Positions 10,932-19,998 of a stretch of DNA of 64,000 nt are shown piece by piece. The notes under the pieces are model-generated. The model worked only from the letters and a program-made list of their open reading frames with translations. It ran no database searches and was not told the DNA's origin. The translations under genes and the position numbers were made by a program. The DNA comes from Candidatus Cardinium hertigii. Its GTDB lineage: Bacteria > Bacteroidota > Bacteroidia > Cytophagales > Amoebophilaceae. The stretch lies in the NCBI RefSeq assembly GCF_003176915.1, contig NZ_CP029619.1:806001-870000 (forward strand). The letters are read 5' to 3'. The number at the start of each line of letters is the position of its first letter. Within the stretch, counting starts at the first letter, position 1.

Positions 10932-12407
10932 ATGAGCTCTAAACAAGAATTCGGTACGGTACGTGGGTTGTTATGGCCTATTCATGGCCATGAATTGCGT
11001 AAGTTTTTCCCGATGGCTTTTATCTTTTTGTTGATATCTTTTTGCTATGCACTTACACGTTCCCTTAAAGACATGAATATGCTTTCAGGTGTTAGTGCTA
11101 CCACTATGTATTTCCTAAAAGGGTTGGGCGTTATGCCTAGTATGATTCTCTTTACGCTTCTTTATGGTAAGGTTAGTCGTTCCATGGACAGAGATGGTAG
11201 ATTCAATGCTGTTATGCTCTATTTTTTAGTGTTTTTCGTTTTTGCGCTTACCTATCTACTACCTAATAAGGAGCTCTTACAGCTGCAATTTTCAGAATCC
11301 TTTCGGGCGCAGTGGCCCAGACTTAAGGGCGTATGGGAAATGCTTGCCCATTGGCCTATTGGCCTATTTTATATCCATGCTGAAGCATGGGGAACTTTTG
11401 CCATAGGCGTCGTGTTTTGGACGTTTGCAAATGAAATTACTGCTATAAATCAAGCCAAAAGGTTTTATAGCTTTTTAATTATTTTTGCTGCGTTAGGAAG
11501 TATTGTGGCTGGATTAGTGTTAAAACTAGAGTCTGTTCGCGCTAATTTTGACCAAGGGTTAAAGTTCGTAATTGGGGCCATTTGTTTGATTTTGATAATG
11601 TATAGATACTTTAGTGCTGCTATCAAGGCCAATCCAGCTTACTATCAAGTTGAAAAAAAACCTAAAAAAACAAAAATCAAGATGCCCTTTATGGAATCTA
11701 TGAGATTTTTAGCTCGTTCTAAGTATCTTATGTTAATTTCTGTATTGGTAATAGGATATGGTTTGGTTATTGCTCTTTTTGAAGGTGTATTAAAGTCGCA
11801 AATGCAGAAATATGTTGCTACAACCGGTGATCAGTCTCTTTATTCTGGCTTTTATGCGGATCAACAGATTGCAGTAGGTTTGGTTTCTATTTTGTTTACC
11901 TTTTTCTTTGCTCGGCCTATTTTAAACAGAGGATGGACTTTTGCTGCCTCCACTACACCGGTTGCCGCATTGGGGATGACATTTTTATTTTTTACCTTTC
12001 TCTGTTTTGGTGATTTCTTAGATAAGTTTCTGCAAAAATTTCATATAACGGCTTTGTACATGTCTGTGCTGGTTGGGATTTATAATGTAGTATTTGTGAA
12101 GTCAGTCAAATATGTTTTATTCGATCCTACTAAGGAAGCGGTCTATATCCCGTTGGACGAAGAAACCAAAGTTCGTGGAAAAGCGGCGGTAGATGGGGTA
12201 GGGTCTCGTTTGGGAAAAACGTTGGCATCCTATTTAATTATGGGGATGTCTGCGCTATTTGGAGGGGGGGATATTGCGAATATTCGTATGCCTATTGTGC
12301 TTATGATTATAGTTGTTATTATGATTTGGTTAACGGCTGTAAAAGCTTTAGGAAAACTAAAAGCAGAAGCTGAAGTAAAACATGAGGCAGACCGGACAAA
12401 GGCATAG
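10932..12407 (+). CDS. Nucleotide transporter (ATP/ADP translocase, NTT family)
   Basis: The product (491 residues) is a membrane nucleotide carrier of the NTT family found in Chlamydiae, Rickettsiales, Amoebophilaceae and plastids. About eleven or twelve hydrophobic helices can be seen. Family marks include the N-terminal ELRKFFPMAFIFLLISFCYA followed by RSLKDM, the FWTFANEITAINQAKRFY loop, and the C-terminal block DPTKEAVYIPLDEE with KVRGKAAVDGVGSRLGK. It would exchange host ATP for ADP or import nucleotides, supplying energy to an obligate intracellular bacterium; the actual substrate cannot be read from sequence. A strong hairpin follows at 12424. A second, diverged paralogue is at 48796-50280. 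Confidence 0.93.
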   Translation: MSSKQEFGTVRGLLWPIHGHELRKFFPMAFIFLLISFCYALTRSLKDMNMLSGVSATTMYFLKGLGVMPSMILFTLLYGKVSRSMDRDGRFNAVMLYFLVFFVFALTYLLPNKELLQLQFSESFRAQWPRLKGVWEMLAHWPIGLFYIHAEAWGTFAIGVVFWTFANEITAINQAKRFYSFLIIFAALGSIVAGLVLKLESVRANFDQGLKFVIGAICLILIMYRYFSAAIKANPAYYQVEKKPKKTKIKMPFMESMRFLARSKYLMLISVLVIGYGLVIALFEGVLKSQMQKYVATTGDQSLYSGFYADQQIAVGLVSILFTFFFARPILNRGWTFAASTTPVAALGMTFLFFTFLCFGDFLDKFLQKFHITALYMSVLVGIYNVVFVKSVKYVLFDPTKEAVYIPLDEETKVRGKAAVDGVGSRLGKTLASYLIMGMSALFGGGDIANIRMPIVLMIIVVIMIWLTAVKALGKLKAEAEVKHEADRTKA

Positions 12408-12423
12408 GAGGATATGGCTAGGC

Positions 12424-12451
12424 TATGCTTCCTTTATGGAAAGGAAGCATA
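12424..12451 (+). terminator. Perfect 12-bp hairpin after the nucleotide transporter gene
   Basis: TATGCTTCCTTT (12424-12435) and AAAGGAAGCATA (12440-12451) are perfect complements around the loop ATGG, 17 bases after the transporter stop. No T tract follows, so it may be a weak terminator or an mRNA-stabilising hairpin. Confidence 0.6.
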
Positions 12452-12549
12452 AATGTGGGCGGCCTTTGTAATTAAACTTTTTGTTTGGCTAAACAAAGAA
12501 AAATATAGTATACTTTTAGCTACTAGGAATCAATTTAGCTTCAAGTTTT

Positions 12550-15027
12550 ATGGCTTCTTTAACCGCACAGTATCATTTTTTAGAACGCGAAAAGTATTGG
12601 CAATGTTTTTGGGAAGAACAAAAAATTTACAATTGGGATCCAAAAATTGACCGGCAGAATACTTTTGTGGTAGATACGCCACCCCCTACCGTATCAGGCC
12701 AGCTCCATATAGGTCATATTTGTAGCTACTCTCAAGTTGATTTTATCGTTCGATTCCAGCGTATGATAGGAAAAAATATATTCTATCCAATGGGATTTGA
12801 CGACAATGGGTTGCCTACAGAAAGATTGGTAGAAAAGCAATCAGGCATTCGTGCCGTAGATATGTCCCGTGCAGATTTTATTGCTTTATGCCACAAAGTC
12901 ATTACCATAGAAGAGGATAAATTTAAAAAACTCTTTAAAGCTATGGCCCTTTCTGTTGACTGGAGCTTAGCCTATCAAACCATTAGTCCGCTATCTCGTA
13001 AGCTTTCTCAGCTATCTTTCTTAGCGCTCTTAGCTAAAGGTGAAATATACCGGAAAGAGCAACCCATATTATGGGACCCTGTGGATGGGACAGCTTTATC
13101 TCAAGCTGATATAGAGGAAAAAGAACGGAGCTCCTATATGCATCATGTTCTGTTTTACCAAGAAGGTACGCAAGCAGTTTTACCCATTGCTACTACCAGG
13201 CCGGAATTGCTGCCTGCTTGTGTGGCGCTATTTTATCATCCTGATGATTCACGTTATCAATATTTAGCGGGTAGCTATGCCATTACCCCTATTTTTGCCA
13301 TACGTGTTCCTATTTTAGCAGATAGTCTGGTACAGCCTGATAAAGGAACCGGGTTAGTGATGTGCTGTACTTTTGGAGACCAAACGGATATGCTATGGTG
13401 GCAACAGCATCAATTGCCTACCTCTATTATCCTCAATAAGCAGGGTATTATTACGGCAGACCATGCTGGTCCTCTTCGAGGGTTATCGGTAGCAGCGGCA
13501 CGGGAAAAAATAGTTCAGATTTTAAAAGAGCAGCATGTATTAACCCATCAAGCCGCTATCCAACAAACCGTAAAATGCGCAGAACGTTCTGGTGCTCCGC
13601 TAGAGATTCTGACCACTCCCCAATGGTTTGTACGCACTATGGTACATAAGGAGGCTCTACTCGCTAAGGCGCATGCGTTGCAATGGCATCCTCCTATTAT
13701 GAAGGATAGGTTAACGACATGGATTAGTAATCTCTCATGGGATTGGTGCATCAGTCGGCAGCGTTATTTTGGCGTTCCTATTCCTGTTTGGTATTCCAAA
13801 CGGCCAGGGGAAGAAGGCAAGATTTTGCTACCCACTATAGACCAGTTACCAGTAAATCCATTGGAAGATTTGCCGGTAGGCTATAGTAGGGCAGAAGTAG
13901 AACCAGAGTATGATGTGATGGATACGTGGGCTACCAGTAGTATTTCGCCTCAACTTTCCACGCACGCCATTGATAAAACATTTAACATAGATTATAGCAG
14001 ACATAACCAGCTATTCCCCATGGATGTAAGGCCACAAGCCCATGAGATCATACGTACTTGGGCTTTTTATACCCTGCTCAAGGCCTATTTGCATGAAAAT
14101 ACGATCCCTTGGAAAAATATCATGATTCATGGCTGGTGCTTAGCGCCAGATTTAAATAAAATGTCTAAATCCAAAGGCAATACTATATTGCCCGAAGCAG
14201 TATTGGCTCACTATGGTGCCGATGCCATACGCTATTGGTCTGCTACCGTTCGGCTCGGTGCCGATACTTGCTACGCGGAAAATATAGTAAAAAATGGAAA
14301 GAGGCTCGTTACTAAATTGTGGAATGCCGGTAAGTTTATTGCCCAACATTTTAACAACCTATCGGATTGCTTCTTTACCGATCCGTTGTCTGCCCATTCC
14401 ATTACCCATACGCTAGATAAATGGTTATTGGAATCCCTTTCTCTATTAATCAAGGAGGTAGCGCATTGCTTTCTTACGTATGATTACGCGGCCGCACTTG
14501 CCCTAATGGAGGCGTTTTTTTGGTCTCTTTTTTGCGATGATTACTTGGAGATAAGTAAAAAAAGAATTTATAATGAGATAAAAGATGATTCAGCGGGTCA
14601 ACAAAGCGCCCTGATTACCCTTTATCATACTTTTTATAGCTTGTTGCAGCTTTTTGCGCCTATAATACCGCATATTACAGAAGAACTTGCCCAGGGAATC
14701 TACCCTCATAAAGGATCCATTCATCAAAAAGGCAATTGGCCGATTCTATCGTTCAATGATCTTTTAACGCAGGAACAGCGCAATCAAGTTCAATGCCTGA
14801 GGGAAATAGTTGGCCTAGTACGTAAGGCTAAAGCAAATCAACAATTATCCATTAAAGCACCTATTCAGCTATTGGCTATTGAAGGAATGGATTTAGCAAG
14901 CGATTTATGCCAAGAGCTTACAAACGTTACCAACTCCCAAGAAATAATAGAACATCGTAACTTACCCGATAATAAGGGCCTATCTTTACAAGGAGAAAGC
15001 TGTAGGATACAGCTCATTTTTGCATAA
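12550..15027 (+). CDS. valS: Valyl-tRNA synthetase (Rickettsia-type)
   Basis: This class I enzyme attaches valine to tRNA-Val. The signature [15 protein letters not shown] carries the HIGH motif near residue 50, and KMSKSKGN is the KMSKS loop. The editing (CP1) domain has [12 protein letters not shown] and the [15 protein letters not shown] block; [12 protein letters not shown] and [10 protein letters not shown] are present too. At 825 residues it is shorter than the usual bacterial enzyme (about 880-950) and seems to lack the long C-terminal coiled-coil arm. From memory, the sequence tracks Rickettsia valyl-tRNA synthetases closely in long blocks ([20 protein letters not shown], for example), which differ from the ordinary Bacteroidota enzyme; lateral transfer is likely. 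ATG 12550 is chosen because the alignable protein starts there. Confidence 0.95.
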   Translation: MASLTAQYHFLEREKYWQCFWEEQKIYNWDPKIDRQNTFVVDTPPPTVSGQLHIGHICSYSQVDFIVRFQRMIGKNIFYPMGFDDNGLPTERLVEKQSGIRAVDMSRADFIALCHKVITIEEDKFKKLFKAMALSVDWSLAYQTISPLSRKLSQLSFLALLAKGEIYRKEQPILWDPVDGTALSQADIEEKERSSYMHHVLFYQEGTQAVLPIATTRPELLPACVALFYHPDDSRYQYLAGSYAITPIFAIRVPILADSLVQPDKGTGLVMCCTFGDQTDMLWWQQHQLPTSIILNKQGIITADHAGPLRGLSVAAAREKIVQILKEQHVLTHQAAIQQTVKCAERSGAPLEILTTPQWFVRTMVHKEALLAKAHALQWHPPIMKDRLTTWISNLSWDWCISRQRYFGVPIPVWYSKRPGEEGKILLPTIDQLPVNPLEDLPVGYSRAEVEPEYDVMDTWATSSISPQLSTHAIDKTFNIDYSRHNQLFPMDVRPQAHEIIRTWAFYTLLKAYLHENTIPWKNIMIHGWCLAPDLNKMSKSKGNTILPEAVLAHYGADAIRYWSATVRLGADTCYAENIVKNGKRLVTKLWNAGKFIAQHFNNLSDCFFTDPLSAHSITHTLDKWLLESLSLLIKEVAHCFLTYDYAAALALMEAFFWSLFCDDYLEISKKRIYNEIKDDSAGQQSALITLYHTFYSLLQLFAPIIPHITEELAQGIYPHKGSIHQKGNWPILSFNDLLTQEQRNQVQCLREIVGLVRKAKANQQLSIKAPIQLLAIEGMDLASDLCQELTNVTNSQEIIEHRNLPDNKGLSLQGESCRIQLIFA

Positions 15028-15170
15028 CAAGGATACTTACTGTTTAAATCTGTTCGTAGCATAAGTATTGTTTTTACTTTTTTCTATATTTTATTTTAGC
15101 TCGTTTAACTAACTTCATTTATTTACAGTTTTACAGTAATGTAAAGCGTTAAGCAGGAGCATCAAGCAGC

Positions 15171-16196
15171 ATGGATCATAGTAGTATTCCAATGCGTATG
15201 TACAAGAGCCCTTTTTTTGCGGTTGTGCTTTTGCATGGATTAGGCGGGCCTATAGATGAATTATCGGCTATTGCAGCTAACATGCACTCTGCTTTTGGCA
15301 GTGGTATACTGATCATACAACCTTCCTGCCGGGCAAGGCAGCTTTCTGTTTATCTGTCTACTGTCCAGCAGGCTAAAAAAGTATTTCTCTATATACAAGC
15401 TTCGATTAAATACCATCAACAAAACTATAGAAACTTTCCACTTATCATCATTGGCTATAGCCATGGAGGGGTCTTAGCAACCATTTTAGGAAAGTATTAT
15501 AGAGAGCATCTAAATATCAATGGTATTGTGCTCATCAATGCGCCATTGCGTGGGGTTTCCCTTTTAACACGTACGCTTGTGGAAGTCAAAGGATTCCTAT
15601 CTGAGGCAAAGGAGGGATTACAGCTTGTTGGCTATAAGCCAAGCTGGATACATAGCGTGCTCATAGCAAGAGGCCTATGGCCTTTGTTATTAACCTGTTT
15701 AAAGCCCTCTTTTTATATTTCCTTTCCCTTGTATGGGTTAAAAGATCTACATCCAGAAAGTAAATGTATAGAAGCAGTGCATGATTTTATATACAATGGG
15801 GCTTATGGGATCCCTATTGTATTGCTTAGCAGTTATCAGGATAATTTTGGAAAACTATTTAACATGCATCCCTCTATGCAAAAGCATATCGAAGCAGTGG
15901 AAAGACTAAACCATGCCTTTGCCCAATACGTAACCGGAGATCCATTGGGCAAACACGATACCTTAATTGCCCTATCTAGCCAGCTGTGTAATAATTCAGA
16001 TAGGGAGTCTGTTATTTCCCCCTATTCTTCTCGTATGCCTATCAAAGGTAAGGTTTATAAGGACCTTATTCATGCCCATAACTTAGTGGCCATACACCCT
16101 GCACTATTTGTACAATGTGGGGAAAGAATAATTTATGCGCATCAAGTTTTAGCTGATATTATAGTATTTATTAAGGATACAATAGAAGCACTATAA
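15171..16196 (+). CDS. Alpha/beta hydrolase, lipase-like
   Basis: This 341-residue protein has the alpha/beta hydrolase fold signs: an early strand VVLLHGLGGPIDEL with the oxyanion-hole HGLGG near residues 24-28, and the nucleophile elbow GYSHGG with its serine near residue 99, followed by a helix LATILGKYY. The third triad member may be the His in PLGKHDTL. The layout resembles lipases and PGAP1-like esterases. It has no clear signal peptide. Rickettsial and Cardinium genomes carry such hydrolases as suspected host-acting lipases, but the substrate here is unknown. It stands alone, 143 bases after valS. Confidence 0.7.
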   Translation: MDHSSIPMRMYKSPFFAVVLLHGLGGPIDELSAIAANMHSAFGSGILIIQPSCRARQLSVYLSTVQQAKKVFLYIQASIKYHQQNYRNFPLIIIGYSHGGVLATILGKYYREHLNINGIVLINAPLRGVSLLTRTLVEVKGFLSEAKEGLQLVGYKPSWIHSVLIARGLWPLLLTCLKPSFYISFPLYGLKDLHPESKCIEAVHDFIYNGAYGIPIVLLSSYQDNFGKLFNMHPSMQKHIEAVERLNHAFAQYVTGDPLGKHDTLIALSSQLCNNSDRESVISPYSSRMPIKGKVYKDLIHAHNLVAIHPALFVQCGERIIYAHQVLADIIVFIKDTIEAL

Positions 16197-16336
16197 AATG
16201 GTACTATTTTCGCTATCCTTTTCGCTACTCAGCCTGAAACTGGCAATAAGTTTTTGGAACGTAAAAGGCCCACGTTCTAGTCATGACCATAGAGCTATTT
16301 AACTTCACCACAATGCTATTCCAGAACGCATGTTAA

Positions 16337-17605
16337 CTAACAGGATCTTTTACGTGGTGGTATGGTCTCATATAGCGTGAAATGTGTTTCTCTAAACTTT
16401 CTATATCCTTCCATGTAAACGATTTCTTCTGGAGTAGCTAATTTACCTGTTTTAATTTTTTTTGCCATTTCTTTTAAGCCACAGGGAAGTGTAGGTAGTG
16501 CAATAAATTCATCCAAGGCGCATTGTACACACTCTTTTCTATAGTCTAATATAAAAAAAGGGTATTTGAAACGAGTAGAGCAACTGCGATTACAGTGCAG
16601 TAAATCTTCCATTAATCTTACTGAAACGTGACCCCAATAATAAGCGCCACAAACGCTTCGTATAAAATGGGCATATGCTTCAGGGGAAAGTTGATGCATA
16701 GCAAAAACAACTAAGCGTTTCTCCTCTTCATTATGAGAGGCATCTGTTATAAATCCTATTGCATCATCCTTGGAACCCTCTATTCCAGTCTCATAGTAAT
16801 AATCTGGATGATCTAAAATCATTAAAAAATCAGGAATATAATTAGGATGAGGCATACTTCCACCATAGAAATCAGGCCTTAACCTCTTCTGCTCTCTATT
16901 TGCTTTATGGATAATCTCAGGAATGGGAATAGGATAACGGTAATTGTAATAAGTACTTAATCCTTTTTTCTTCCACTCTTTTAGCAATTCACCAGATAGG
17001 ATTCTTTTAATTTGAAGTGCAATAGGCGTGGTAGTACCTATTTCTAACTGAACTCTCTTTAAAAAAGATTCAATTGCACCATTCTGATACCCTATAACTA
17101 GTGGATGTATCCGTAAAAACTCAAAACACAATACCATTTGAAATAGGGAATCGCTAAATAGTTTTTGTTTATAAAGTTTATAACATGCTTTTGCAAAAGA
17201 TAAATAATGATCCTCTCCTAATTTTTCTAGCCCATATATAGCTATTTTCTTTTGTTTTTCAGAATGATTACTATCACTCAAGTAAGCTATTGCGTTTTTC
17301 CAGTAGTAACAGGGATGATTGTATATAGCTGCAAAATCCTGAGACTGAAATAGATCTTCCGGTTCCTTCCAAGAACCAACTTTTGCTTCTATGGCCAGCA
17401 CTTTATTTGAAAAGTGAATGCATGTTCCCCACTTACATCCATTCACTGCAATATCAACAGGTTCTTGATGTTTTTTATAATCAGGACAATGACATAAGTA
17501 ATCTCGCCAGTTTATAAAATCCTCTCTGCCAATAGCATGGTATATAGGAAAAAGAATGCTCATATAATACAGTACAGAAAGGAAAGAGATTTTTTTTATT
17601 TGCAT
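16337..17605 (-). CDS. Secreted protein with two internal ~100-residue repeats
   Basis: I do not recognise this 422-residue protein. It starts with a signal peptide (residues about 1-24). Residues 91-186 and 260-372 are two copies of one domain: each begins with a NHPCYYW or DHPDYYY motif, then a LSDSNHSE or ITDASHNEE turn, KIAIYGLEKLGEDHY or RLVVFAMHQLSPEAY, and an aligned Cys-Tyr helix (ACYKLY, VCGAYYW). The helical, acidic pattern resembles HEAT-like or other helical repeats. Many cysteines (about 14) suit an exported, disulfide-bonded protein. It is followed in the same direction by nothing and preceded by no partner; its neighbour at 17713-18297 also encodes an exported protein. Confidence 0.65.
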   Translation of the reverse strand: MQIKKISFLSVLYYMSILFPIYHAIGREDFINWRDYLCHCPDYKKHQEPVDIAVNGCKWGTCIHFSNKVLAIEAKVGSWKEPEDLFQSQDFAAIYNHPCYYWKNAIAYLSDSNHSEKQKKIAIYGLEKLGEDHYLSFAKACYKLYKQKLFSDSLFQMVLCFEFLRIHPLVIGYQNGAIESFLKRVQLEIGTTTPIALQIKRILSGELLKEWKKKGLSTYYNYRYPIPIPEIIHKANREQKRLRPDFYGGSMPHPNYIPDFLMILDHPDYYYETGIEGSKDDAIGFITDASHNEEEKRLVVFAMHQLSPEAYAHFIRSVCGAYYWGHVSVRLMEDLLHCNRSCSTRFKYPFFILDYRKECVQCALDEFIALPTLPCGLKEMAKKIKTGKLATPEEIVYMEGYRKFRETHFTLYETIPPRKRSC

Positions 17606-17712
17606 AACTAATTAATTAAATCCGTCATAATCATTTACTTAGTCTTGCTCTCTTACGCAAGCACAGCATTTGATTCATAAAAGCATCAAAAGCATCAAAT
17701 AAACATGAGACC

Positions 17713-18297
17713 TTATTGATCCATATACCTTCTTACAGTAGCCTCGCCTCTAGGGAGATTAGGGTCATTAGCCCGTAGGTAAACCTTTTCTCTACCTGCT
17801 GCCACAACTTCATAACTACTGACAGCAATGCCACAATGCCCACTAGCATTTTCATTGGGTTGATCAAACGCTTTTGCTATAACGTCTCCAGGTTGCCAAG
17901 TCTCGTTACTGCCTTTATATTCCCAATTTTTAATCCTGCTAGAACTTGCCCAATCTGCAGCTCTTATAGGGTAGGTCCCAGTAGAGTCTGTTCTTGTAGG
18001 TGGCGTTATGCCTGATTCTTCCAATACGTCATGTACAAACTTATTACATTTCCAACAGTTAGCTGGAAAGTTATCTTTCTTTTCACCATAAGCCCAATCT
18101 GTATCTCCCACGTGACTTTTTGCAGTAGTAGCAAGCTTATCGCTTTTTATACTGAAATTACGCTTATCATCACTAAAACTGGATCTTATTGTCCATTTAG
18201 TATTCATATCCATATGAATACTCCTCTTATTACAAGCTGTAAGAACAGCTGAAATAACAATCGCATTTATTATTCGAAATATTGAATGACGCTTCAT
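17713..18297 (-). CDS. Lipoprotein with NlpC/P60- or CHAP-like cysteine peptidase domain
   Basis: The 194-residue product begins with a lipoprotein signal peptide (IVISAVLTAC, lipid-bearing Cys22). The body has the layout of papain-like NlpC/P60 or CHAP amidases: a start AKSHVGDTDWAYG, a candidate catalytic cysteine in NCWKCNKFVHDVLEESG, and a candidate histidine in the strand GHCGIAVSSYEVVAAG, followed by a polar residue region YLRAND. Such enzymes cut peptide bonds in peptidoglycan or act as toxins and amidases. Two cysteines (NC and KC) compete for the catalytic role; KCNKFV fits best. It is probably attached to a membrane facing the periplasm or the outside. Substrate is unknown. Confidence 0.65.
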   Translation of the reverse strand: MKRHSIFRIINAIVISAVLTACNKRSIHMDMNTKWTIRSSFSDDKRNFSIKSDKLATTAKSHVGDTDWAYGEKKDNFPANCWKCNKFVHDVLEESGITPPTRTDSTGTYPIRAADWASSSRIKNWEYKGSNETWQPGDVIAKAFDQPNENASGHCGIAVSSYEVVAAGREKVYLRANDPNLPRGEATVRRYMDQ

Positions 18298-18945
18298 AGC
18301 TTACTATATATTTAAATTGTTAACGTGAATTCGGAATTATAGAAGCCTTTTCTATTGATAATAGAACTTCATAAAAACCATAATAAAAATAATTTTTTAT
18401 AAAAATTAAATATTTAAAAATCAATGCATTTAAAAATACGCTCCGCTAAAATAATGATTTAAAATTTGGGGAAATATAAATATAAACGTCTTTTAATTAG
18501 TTATTATTTGATATATTTTTAATTTTGAACGCACGTTGTTGGGTCATTTAGAATGCTACCCTATAGTTGGTAATATATAACAAAATATAAGTATAATGCA
18601 AGATTAGCTTAACCTATTCCGTTTTTAATAATAAGCTAAATTCGGGATGGTTTTGTTGTGTAATATATATATTTATAAGTTGACTCTAAAGAGGAATAAC
18701 TCCTGGTCTAAAAGAAGCACTAAAAAGAAGATCTGCTATTGAGCCACTACTGCTATGGTGATCCCAAAGCTATCACTACTTTTATTATATAAAATAATTT
18801 CATACAATAAGAGCTTTGCTACTTAAGAGGATCTATAAAATAGCTGTTTTCGTTTAGGTTAAATGGCTAATCCAGCAAAGGCTAAGTTATGGTGGTGGGT
18901 AGCAATAGGTGGATATTTCTTAAACTTTCATAAAATAAAAAGATT
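18298..18945. other. AT-rich gap with a transposase scrap
   Basis: This 648-bp gap is very AT-rich. Around 18710-18755 the plus strand reads LKEALKRRSAIEPL, which matches the C-terminal signature of IS5/IS1182-like transposases (RRSAIEP...GHLK), and then hits a stop. No other part of a transposase could be followed, so this is at most a short remnant. The last 100 bases hold no gene I can identify before the lipoprotein gene at 18946. Confidence 0.4.
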
Positions 18946-19909
18946 GTGCGGAGCAAGATAATGCAATTAGGGAGATATGGGGTTATGCTATTTGGTATGC
19001 TAATGTTCATTGGCTGTAGTAAGCTCAATAATCAGGCAAGCAGACAAACCAGAAAAGCAGAAAGCACAGAGGAAAGAGAAAGCTTAAGATCTCAAGGAAA
19101 AATAACAGTTCAAAAAAATAAAAAAAGGCAAGTGCAGTGGCAGAAAATGTTCCGCTAACAAAACCATCAAGAAAATTACACCTAAAACCCAAAAATACAA
19201 TTGTTCAAACAATAAGCATAACGCCAATACCATTACTAATGACGTCAGTAGCATTACTAATGACGGCTGGATTGGTATATAAAACATATGACGACTGTAA
19301 ACAAGATTTAGCACAAAATATTACAAGGACAATAAATAAATATGAAAAAGAAGTAGCAAAATGGAAGAATTTGTATGAGGGGGAATCACAGAAAGTAAGC
19401 ACAATGAAAAGGGAACTAGCAGCGTGCAAACAGCAAGGGGAGTCCGCATCAAAAAGGGATATGGGAAAAGAAGAAGCCTTACATATGCACCTAGAAAGAG
19501 AAGCACAGAGAAAAAGGGAGGAAGAAAATAAAATTTTTCCGTTAAAAAAGAATTAGATATGTGTCTGGAGGAAAAGGAAGAATTCAGAGAAGCGGAATTG
19601 GTATATCAAGAGAACGCCTCATTCTTCGCAATAAAATTAGCAATGTGCGTAGAAGAAGTACATATGTGCCTAGAAAAAGAATCACAGAGAATAAGAAAGG
19701 AAGAAAAAGAAACGGAATTAGCAAGCCGAGGAGCTACTCTAAATGAACCCTTTGCCGTTAAAAACACATCACAACATATGTTCTTAAAAAGCGAGGGACT
19801 ACATTTGGAACAGGAAAGACAACTAACAAAGGTTATGCTGCGTCATCAAACTGCAGAAAGGAAAGTAAAGGCAAAGCAAGAAAGGTACAGACAACAGCCG
19901 AGGAAGTAG
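18946..19909 (+). pseudogene. Broken family D lipoprotein gene (three frames)
   Basis: One gene seems to be split over three frames. Frame one (18946-19158, GTG start or ATG 18961) has a lipoprotein signal ending FIGC and the sequence CSKLNNQASRQTRKAESTEE, clearly related to the family D lipoprotein at 27359 (CSKLSNQAKRQPREAESTEE). A run of seven A at 19120-19126 marks the jump to frame two (19119-19556), which continues with a hydrophobic segment (PLLMTSVALLMTAGLVY) and a coiled coil. Near 19530-19550 a second jump leads to frame three (19532-19909), rich in Glu, Lys and Arg. The repeat-like phrase HMHLEREAQRKREEE / HMCLEKESQRIRKEE occurs in frames two and three. Either a pseudogene or a gene read by slippage on homopolymers. 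Confidence 0.65.
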
Positions 19910-19998
19910 TAAATAACTTGTATGCCTTTTAATTTCTCTCTAAATTGCATTGAGTTATAATTTAATAGATCTATACCTAATTTATATATTGTATATCT

